Made by a program: the position numbers and the translations under genes
Notes under the pieces: generated by a model
Told to the model about the DNA's origin: nothing
Seen by the model: the letters and a program-made list of their open reading frames with translations, nothing else
Databases searched by the model: none
Assembly: GCA_947631345.1 (NCBI GenBank)
Contig: CANRKW010000008.1
Span: 1 to 19,746 of the forward strand
DNA from: an uncultured Bacilli bacterium
GTDB lineage: Bacteria; Bacillota_I; Bacilli_A; RF39; UBA660
DNA: 19,746 nucleotides
Direction: 5' to 3'
In this document: piece after piece, positions 14,853-19,746 of the stretch
How positions within the stretch are numbered: the stretch's first letter is position 1
How the letters are laid out: the number at the start of each line of letters is the position of its first letter

Positions 14853-15989
14853 AAATATTTTCTTAAATATATCACTTACAAAATCATTGTCATTTATTTT
14901 CTTTTCTAAATAATTATTAAAATTAGTTATATTAATTCCATTTTTAGTTATATCTTTATAATTTGGGTAATATTCTTCTATTTCTTTTCTATTTACTGTA
15001 TAAGTGTTACCACTAAAGTTAAAAGTGATTTTTTCTACATTTTCTATTAAAGCAAATATTGATACAGAATTATATAATAAAGATTTTTCTAAATATAAAT
15101 TAGATTCTATATACCAGTCTGTAATATAGTAGTTAATTGTTAAATCTAAATTGGTAATTTCAAATGAATAACCATATTCATTAAGTGGTAAATTATCAAT
15201 TAAATGGCTATCGTTAGAATTATCTCCAATATATTTACTTTTATATTTTATTAGGTTTTCTATACCAGATTTATCTCTATTAAATGGTGTTATTGGTATA
15301 TTTTCTTCAGTGTACTCTTTTTTAGAATCTACTATATAATATTCATTTTTGGTATTTCTATTTATTCTATATACATTGCAAAGTGGCGACTTATAAATTA
15401 TCATATCTTCAGTTGTTTTAGTAAGATAAGAAAATCTTGGAGCAGTTTTATTTAAAGTTACATTAGAATAATCTATTATTAATAAAAGAATAAAACCTAT
15501 TAGAAAGTAACATAAACCTAAAGACACTTTTTTAAAAATAGTTTTGTAATTTTTAATATTTGCAAAACCAAATGAAGATATAATTAAACCTAATATTGAA
15601 TGAATAGAACCCCAGCTACTATCTGTAGGATAAATACTAAATGCAATAAAAATTATTGCTAAACCAAAAAACATAATTAGTTTATAAATTAATTTGTTTT
15701 TTTCTTTTTCTATTTTATTTGAATAATCTATAGTATCTATTATATTTTCTTCTAGTTTTTCTTGATAATTTTCTTTATCAATTTTTTCTCCACTTAATAA
15801 GTCATTTACACTTATTTTTAAAATTTTGCATAAATCTATCATAATAGACGCGTCAGGCAAACCTTTACCACACTCCCATTTACTCACTGCTTTATATGTT
15901 ATACCTAATTTTTCTGCTAATTCTTCTTGTGTTAGTTTTTCATTTTTTCTACAACTTGCAATAAATTTACCTATTTTTTCTTGATTCAT
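14847..15989 (-). CDS. Membrane-tethered XRE regulator with extracytoplasmic domain (380 aa)
   Basis: HTH at 5-65 (L-T-Q-E-E-L-A-E-K-L-G-I-T-Y-K-A-V-S-K-W-E), the family linker L-L-S-G-E-K-I-D-K-E-N and E-E-N-I-I-D-T-I-D-Y-S-N-K (65-92), three membrane helices (about 101-120, 127-145, 153-173), then about 205 residues outside with no domain I recognise. ATG 15989 has GGAGGAG just upstream; an upstream in-frame ATG at 16031 lacks a site. The layout suggests an outside or membrane signal passed to a DNA-binding head without phosphorylation. It lies between a relative upstream (16947) and the split relative downstream, each separated by a terminator. Confidence 0.8.
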   Translation of the reverse strand: MNQEKIGKFIASCRKNEKLTQEELAEKLGITYKAVSKWECGKGLPDASIMIDLCKILKISVNDLLSGEKIDKENYQEKLEENIIDTIDYSNKIEKEKNKLIYKLIMFFGLAIIFIAFSIYPTDSSWGSIHSILGLIISSFGFANIKNYKTIFKKVSLGLCYFLIGFILLLIIDYSNVTLNKTAPRFSYLTKTTEDMIIYKSPLCNVYRINRNTKNEYYIVDSKKEYTEENIPITPFNRDKSGIENLIKYKSKYIGDNSNDSHLIDNLPLNEYGYSFEITNLDLTINYYITDWYIESNLYLEKSLLYNSVSIFALIENVEKITFNFSGNTYTVNRKEIEEYYPNYKDITKNGINITNFNNYLEKKINDNDFVSDIFKKIFK

Positions 15990-16062
15990 TTTTCTCCTCC
16001 TTTCACTAAAAAATATATAATACTTTAACATATTTTAACAGCCACGATTAGTAGAGTATTAT

Positions 16063-16085
16063 AAAAAACACCTAAAATTAAGGTG
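16063..16085 (-). terminator. Intrinsic terminator of the XRE gene at 16947
   Basis: On the minus strand CACCT (16081-16085), seven-base loop, AGGTG (16069-16073), then TTTTTTATAAT, eight bases past the stop codon. Confidence 0.7.
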
Positions 16086-16092
16086 CATAATA

Positions 16093-16947
16093 TTAATTAT
16101 GATAATAAAGTTCTATATCATTTTGTATTTCTGCTAGTAATTTTTCTACTGTCCCGTCTTCGTGGACTTTATTCATATCTTTTAGTACACTATGAGGGAA
16201 AATATTTTTCATATCTTTTTCATAGTAACTTCCATCTCTTGGAATAGTATAGTCTTTTACTTCAAATTCGTTTTCATTTTTTATTAATTCAAATTTATAA
16301 GGAATAGATGAAGATGTATCTTTTATTATTTTATCATTTTCTTTATAATAACTTTCTTCTACTACCCAAGAATATAAATAATAATGGTCTATTCTATTTT
16401 CTTTTATTAAATATGTTCTCATAACTACAAAAGTTTTTTCATTTTCATAATGACTATTTTTTTCTTCTTCTTTTATTAAAAAATCTCTAATAGCTTTTTC
16501 CACACTTATTTCGTCAATATTTAAAGGTGGGGTATAACTTACACCCCAAGTACTAAATAATACTGGCTTATTATTTCTCATTCTATTTACATCTATTAGA
16601 AAAAGACAAGAAAGTGTTACTAAAATTAAAATTATAAATATTATAAAAATACGTTTAATATGTTTTATTCTTTTATTAGAATAATCTAATGTATTTATAA
16701 TGTTTTTCTCTGATTTTTCTTTATATTCTTCCCTTTCTAATTTTTCACCACTTAATAACTCATTTACTGTTATACCAAGTGCATCACTTAATGGCATGAT
16801 TAGTGATAAATCAGGTAGCCCTCTTCCATTTTCCCATTTAGATATTGCACGGTCAGTTACGCCTATAATATTTGCAAGTTCTTCTTGTGTCATATTTTTT
16901 TCACTGCGACATTTTAATATAAATTTTCCAATTTTTTCTTGATTCAT
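16093..16947 (-). CDS. Membrane-tethered XRE regulator with extracytoplasmic domain (284 aa)
   Basis: HTH at 5-65 (M-T-Q-E-E-L-A-N-I-I-G-V-T-D-R-A-I-S-K-W-E-N-G), linker L-L-S-G-E-K-L and E-K-N-I-I-N-T-L-D-Y-S-N-K-R (65-93), one membrane helix (about 99-118) and about 165 residues outside. The outer part shares no visible motif with that of the gene at 15989, so the sensing domains differ while head and linker are conserved. An AAGGAAG site precedes the ATG. Immediately upstream is the metallopeptidase gene, 84 bases away with no strong terminator between, so co-transcription is possible. Signal and targets unknown. Confidence 0.8.
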   Translation of the reverse strand: MNQEKIGKFILKCRSEKNMTQEELANIIGVTDRAISKWENGRGLPDLSLIMPLSDALGITVNELLSGEKLEREEYKEKSEKNIINTLDYSNKRIKHIKRIFIIFIILILVTLSCLFLIDVNRMRNNKPVLFSTWGVSYTPPLNIDEISVEKAIRDFLIKEEEKNSHYENEKTFVVMRTYLIKENRIDHYYLYSWVVEESYYKENDKIIKDTSSSIPYKFELIKNENEFEVKDYTIPRDGSYYEKDMKNIFPHSVLKDMNKVHEDGTVEKLLAEIQNDIELYYHN

Positions 16948-17031
16948 TATAATTCTTCCTTTCTTAAGAATAAATTATAATATAAATAAATATAAAATAC
17001 ACCAAACGAAACGTAGAGTTAAAGAAAACAT

Positions 17032-17889
17032 CTATAAATTATTTGTTTTTTTACTAATAGATTCTATAACTTTTAATTGTATTTCTTTTGTATTTAATAA
17101 AGTATTATAGTCTATTTCTAAATCACTTGCTATATCTAAAATTAATTCTTCATCCCAATTTTCAGTGTGCATTACTGCTTCTAAGAATCTTTGTGTTGCT
17201 TCACTTTTAGAACAATTATATTTTTCTTTAATTATTTCTAAACATCCTCTTATAAATAAATATGAAGAAATATATGAATACTTAAAAGAACAAGAAAGTC
17301 TATCATTTATACTTTTAATACCAAAAGTGTCATTTCTTTCAGAATCTAATAATTCTTTAACTGTAAAAATATCATTTATATTTAAATTCATTAAGACTTC
17401 TTTATGTTCTATAAATTCATTTTCTATATCTAAAGTATATAAAGGAAGTGCTTCAGCAAAACCTTCACAAATAGTTTGATTTTTAAAGAAGAATTCTCCG
17501 TGTATTAAATGGGCTAATTCGTGTATATTATTTTCTAATTGTGTAATATTTATGTTTTCTTTTTCATTTTCTAATACATTTTCACTTACTGCATATGCAT
17601 ATTTGAATCCTTCTAAATCATAAGATGGTATTCCTCTTCCACCTCCATTTGGTAAATTAATTAAACTTGCACTTTCACTTAAAGGAATTATATAAATATA
17701 TAAAATTGGATTTGCATTTCCACTATATTTTATATTTAAACTATTAATTAAATCAAAACATTTTTGTAAATTCATTAAAGCATTATAATATAAACCTTTA
17801 TCATAATTAGTTATAAGTGATTTATGTATTCTTACTTTCATATTCTTACTAAATATTTTTACTTCTGAATCATTTATAAATTCTTTCAT
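17032..17889 (-). CDS. Cytosolic gluzincin-like zinc metallopeptidase (285 aa)
   Basis: The centre carries N-N-I-H123-E124-L-A-H127-L-I-H-G-E, a HExxH zinc site, followed 15 residues later by C-E142-G-F-A-E146-A-L, giving the third ligand of a gluzincin. No signal peptide or membrane segment, so it is expected in the cytosol, although its partner gene encodes a lipoprotein. I cannot assign it to a named peptidase family; the N-terminal 110 residues are probably a substrate or structural domain. The start at 17889 has AGAGG seven bases upstream and is only 10 bases past the lipoprotein stop, so the two form an operon. Candidate substrates include the neighbouring XRE regulators, but this is conjecture. 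Confidence 0.72.
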   Translation of the reverse strand: MKEFINDSEVKIFSKNMKVRIHKSLITNYDKGLYYNALMNLQKCFDLINSLNIKYSGNANPILYIYIIPLSESASLINLPNGGGRGIPSYDLEGFKYAYAVSENVLENEKENINITQLENNIHELAHLIHGEFFFKNQTICEGFAEALPLYTLDIENEFIEHKEVLMNLNINDIFTVKELLDSERNDTFGIKSINDRLSCSFKYSYISSYLFIRGCLEIIKEKYNCSKSEATQRFLEAVMHTENWDEELILDIASDLEIDYNTLLNTKEIQLKVIESISKKTNNL

Positions 17890-17899
17890 TATTTGCCTC

Positions 17900-18346
17900 T
17901 TATTTTATATTAAATTCAACACTTATATTGAATCCTTCATATATGCCTTCTTCATTTTCATAATTTATACTTTTTATTATTCTATATTTACCTTTAGATA
18001 ATGCTCCATAAGAATTTTCCCAATTTATTTCTATTTCTTTTGTTTCATTAGGTAAAATATCTATTGGAGTTAAATCTTCATTTAAAGTAACATCTATATC
18101 ATACCATTTATTATCTTTATATATTTCTAATATATATTGATTACTATATTTATAAGTTTTATCAGTATTATTAGTTAAAATAAGTGTTGTTTCTTTATTA
18201 TTTAAAGTATCTTTTTTAATAGATAATGTTACTTCTTCATTAGAAATTGTTTCTATTTTAGATTCTTCTCCTATTTTAAATTGGTTTTTATTACATCCAG
18301 TTATTAATATAACAGTAAGTAATATAGTTAAAAGTATTTTTTTCAT
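17900..18346 (-). CDS. Lipoprotein with an immunoglobulin-like domain (148 aa)
   Basis: A lipoprotein signal peptide ends in the lipobox L-I-T-G-C18, so the protein is predicted to be lipid-anchored outside the membrane. The remainder has a beta-rich pattern, T-L-I-L-T-N-N-T-D-K-T-Y-K-Y-S then W-Y-D-I-D, L-P-N-E-T-K-E-I-E-I-N-W and L-S-K-G-K-Y-R-I-I-K, like the bacterial Ig-like domain of the Big_14 type found in many Bacillota lipoproteins. A consensus AAGGAGG site precedes the ATG, with a TGATATAAT extended -10 further up. It leads the operon with the metallopeptidase. Function unknown. Confidence 0.78.
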   Translation of the reverse strand: MKKILLTILLTVILITGCNKNQFKIGEESKIETISNEEVTLSIKKDTLNNKETTLILTNNTDKTYKYSNQYILEIYKDNKWYDIDVTLNEDLTPIDILPNETKEIEINWENSYGALSKGKYRIIKSINYENEEGIYEGFNISVEFNIK

Positions 18347-18370
18347 TTGTACCTCCTTATTTATAATTTA

Positions 18371-18379
18371 ATTATATCA
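18371..18379 (-). promoter_or_regulatory. Extended -10 promoter of the lipoprotein-peptidase operon
   Basis: TGATATAAT on the minus strand, about 25 bases before the ATG at 18346; identical to the elements before bceR and the plus-strand ASCH gene. Confidence 0.5.
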
Positions 18380-18395
18380 TTAAAATAGAAAAATA

Positions 18396-18418
18396 GAAAA
18401 TACATTATAAGTATTTTC
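18396..18418 (-). terminator. Hairpin with T-rich tail between tcdA and the lipoprotein gene
   Basis: GAAAATAC (18396-18403) pairs with GTATTTTC (18411-18418) across seven bases; on the minus strand TATTTTTCTATTTT follows. It lies about 140 bases after the tcdA stop, so it could end a long tcdA message. The 18419-18558 stretch between is AT-rich and holds no gene I can see. Confidence 0.45.
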
Positions 18419-18558
18419 CTATTATTTGTTTAGTTAACTTCTCATTTTATCTATTACAATATAAACTCTCATTGCATAAATCACTACTATTATTTCATTT
18501 TCTTATATATTCATTTTATTGTTTCTTTGTTGTGACGTCAATGAAAATTTTTGAACAC

Positions 18559-19227
18559 CTACATTTTTACAATATCATTTATTATATAATCTGTAATATA
18601 TAAACCCGCTACTGCTGGAACAAAACTATTACTTCCTAATTCTTTAATCTTTTTTGCTTCTTCTATACTACTTATTACAACTACTTTCTTTTGTAAATTT
18701 TTTGGTATTTTTCTTCTTAAAATTCTTGCTAAACTATCATATTTAGTTTTATTTAAAGAAGTTATTTCTAATTTAGTTGCATCCATCTTTTTAGCAGTAC
18801 CCATAGAAGAAATTATCTTTACATTTTTTTCTAAACATTTCATAATCAAAGCTTTTTTTGTATTAATTGTATCACAAGCATCTATAACATAATCATAATT
18901 AAAATCCATTTTTTCTATATTTTCTTCATCTAAAAATATATTCATTTTCTTTATTTTTACATTATTATTTATTAATTTTGCACATTTTTCTGCTTCTATA
19001 GTTTTTAACTTACCAATATTAGTAGTATTAGTTATTATTTGTCTATTTAAGTTAGTTATATCTATTACATCTTTATCTATTATAGTAAAGTTTTCTATTC
19101 CACTTCTTACTAAACTTAAAAATGCATATCCTCCTACACCACCAAGACCTACTATTAATATGTTTTTCTCTTTTATTTTTTCTACATTTAAACTTCCTAC
19201 TAACTTTATTAATCTATCTAAATTCAT
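18559..19227 (-). CDS. tcdA: tRNA threonylcarbamoyladenosine dehydratase (ThiF/E1-like)
   Basis: 222 residues from ATG 19227. The adenylation fold shows I-V-G-L-G-G-V-G-G-Y (25-34), D-K-D-V-I-D-I-T-N-L-N-R-Q (51-63) and V-I-D-A-C-D (114-119); the C-terminal S-F-V-P-A-V-A-G-L is typical of TcdA/CsdL, which uses ATP to cyclise t6A37 of tRNA to ct6A. A ThiF or HesA relative is the alternative. The frame is open for 33 codons upstream, but ATG 19227 has GGAG at 19234-19237 and family homology begins there, and the upstream part is the structured leader. In Bacillus tcdA follows hisS-aspS; here a hisS remnant lies just upstream. Confidence 0.85.
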   Translation of the reverse strand: MNLDRLIKLVGSLNVEKIKEKNILIVGLGGVGGYAFLSLVRSGIENFTIIDKDVIDITNLNRQIITNTTNIGKLKTIEAEKCAKLINNNVKIKKMNIFLDEENIEKMDFNYDYVIDACDTINTKKALIMKCLEKNVKIISSMGTAKKMDATKLEITSLNKTKYDSLARILRRKIPKNLQKKVVVISSIEEAKKIKELGSNSFVPAVAGLYITDYIINDIVKM

Positions 19228-19261
19228 ATATAGCTCCAATAAAAAGCCAAGAAGAAATGTT

Positions 19262-19423
19262 TTAATAAAACTCGCTACTTGCGAGGTGGTAGTCCACATA
19301 ATTACTTTTAGGATTCTTAAAAACATTTTTTTAAGTATTCAACACCAGTAATTAATTAGGTCTCCAAATTACTTATTTGTCGGTTTATTTTTAACACCTC
19401 TACTTGGTAAATTCATTATAACA
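19262..19423 (-). ncRNA. Structured leader RNA with terminator upstream of tcdA
   Basis: An extended -10 TGTTATAAT (19415-19423) starts a leader of roughly 180 bases. Stems seen on the minus strand: GAGGTG (19395-19400) with CACCTC (19283-19288); AGTAATT (19367-19373) with AATTACT (19347-19353); CTTAAAAA (19328-19335) with TTTTTAAG (19316-19323); and a terminator CTCGC (19281-19285), loop, GCGAG (19271-19275), then TTTTATT. The closing stem and the terminator share 19283-19285, so they exclude each other, as in riboswitches and T-boxes. It lacks the canonical T-box sequence GGTGGNACCGCG, and I match it to no known riboswitch class. Confidence 0.55.
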
Positions 19424-19451
19424 TTTATATTTACTTTTTACTAGTAAAATT

Positions 19452-19706
19452 TTATATATTCATATCTAAATATTCTAAAAGTTCACTAGATTTTATTTTT
19501 ATTTCTTCTTTTGTTGTATTATCTTTTAAAGTAACATAATTACCTTTTACTTCATCACTACCTATTATAATTATATAAGATGGCTTTAATTTATCTATTA
19601 CTTTCCACATATTTTTCATATTTTTAGTAGTATAGTCTGTTTCACAAGAAAAGCCACTGTTTCTTAAATCCCGAGTTTCACACTTGTTGAAGCAAAAAAT
19701 CACCAT
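19452..19706 (-). pseudogene. hisS: C-terminal remnant of histidyl-tRNA synthetase
   Basis: From about 19670 down to 19452 the frame encodes the second half of the HisRS anticodon-binding domain: D-L-R-N-S-G-F-S-C-E-T-D-Y-T, then P-S-Y-I-I-I-I-G-S-D-E-V, Y-V-T-L-K-D-N-T-T-K-E-E and L-L-E-Y-L. The first dozen codons do not resemble the family and run into a hairpin with a T tail, so the catalytic domain and the first half of the anticodon domain are absent here. It is probably a truncated relic or a rearrangement or assembly joint at the window edge. Confidence 0.7.
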
Positions 19707-19742
19707 CTAGCCCAATGTTTATAAGGCTTTATAGTGATTTTT
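19695..19742 (-). terminator. Long imperfect hairpin at the right edge
   Basis: AAAAATCACTATAAAGCC (minus strand, 19725-19742) pairs with 19695-19712 at 15 of 18 positions around a 12-base loop, and is followed by TTTTTTGC. It looks like an intrinsic terminator of an upstream gene outside the window, or the end of a mobile element, lying directly against the HisRS remnant. Confidence 0.5.
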
Positions 19743-19746
19743 ATTT

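Noticed and set aside
18533..18540. TGACGTCA palindrome between tcdA and the lipoprotein gene
   Set aside because: Only eight bases, single copy, and not next to a promoter; chance is the simplest explanation.
19271..19310. T-box reading of the tcdA leader
   Set aside because: The hisS-tcdA context invites it and a TGG..ACC-like stretch is present, but the conserved GGTGGNACCGCG core and a readable specifier loop are absent.
19228..19326. Longer tcdA protein starting at 19326 with 33 extra residues
   Set aside because: Homology and a proper ribosome site start at 19227; the extra codons overlap the leader stems and terminator and look accidental.
19283..19400. Lysine riboswitch, suggested by AGAGGTG at the start of the leader
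   Set aside because: The internal conserved segments of the lysine riboswitch are missing and the gene has no link to lysine.
1..19746. CRISPR array, rRNA, tRNA or insertion sequence
   Set aside because: I saw no regularly spaced repeats, no tRNA-like cloverleaf with a T-loop GTTCRANYC, no rRNA sequence and no transposase frame.

Overview
The window is very AT-rich DNA with compact genes, strong AAGGAGG-type ribosome binding sites and TGG for tryptophan (so the ordinary bacterial code rather than the Mycoplasma code). It fits a low-GC Bacillota, probably a gut Bacilli/Erysipelotrichia- or RF39-like lineage; the lineage is an inference from style and gene content. All genes but one (an ASCH-domain gene at 7672) lie on the minus strand, so the reading order is from high to low coordinates.

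Right end (about 18550-19746): a remnant of the histidyl-tRNA synthetase C-terminus, preceded by a long hairpin, then a leader with its own promoter, several stems and an intrinsic terminator in front of a tcdA-like (ThiF/E1-fold) gene. In Bacillus the order hisS-aspS-tcdA(yrvM) is known, so this looks like a degraded version of that locus.

Middle right (13284-18346): a lipoprotein and a cytosolic HExxH metallopeptidase lie next to three consecutive membrane-tethered XRE regulators. Two are single-chain (HTH, conserved linker, membrane segment(s), extracytoplasmic domain). The third is split into a 72-residue HTH protein and a separate membrane protein by overlapping stop and start codons, and is followed by a secreted or anchored DUF3221-like protein. 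A fourth relative is at 1360-1866 and a DUF2975-type XRE membrane protein is at 5481-6398.

Middle (8143-13226): a complete BceRS-BceAB-type peptide-antibiotic sensing and resistance module (response regulator, intramembrane-sensing kinase, ABC ATPase, FtsX-like permease). A perfect TTACA-N4-TGTAA box, the known BceR operator pattern, lies upstream of both bceRS and bceAB. An ASCH-domain gene lies just upstream of it and another ASCH gene, on the plus strand, converges on it.

Left half (1-7517): adenosine deaminase, the DUF2975 XRE regulator, a frameshifted RimJ/RimL-type acetyltransferase bracketed by 62-bp direct repeats that contain near-perfect palindromes, a C45-family Ntn hydrolase, a methyltransferase-acetyltransferase pair with a 4-base overlap, another XRE membrane regulator, and a YhcG/DUF1016-type PDDEXK nuclease. 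At the extreme left is a well-formed promoter, ribosome site and start codon of a gene whose 13th-15th codons run through a tract of eight Gs; as sequenced it stops after 17 residues, but it would be open with one more G. This is a strong candidate for a phase-variable gene.

The least explained parts are the tethered XRE/metallopeptidase cluster, the tcdA leader RNA, the poly-G switch and the palindromic repeat family.
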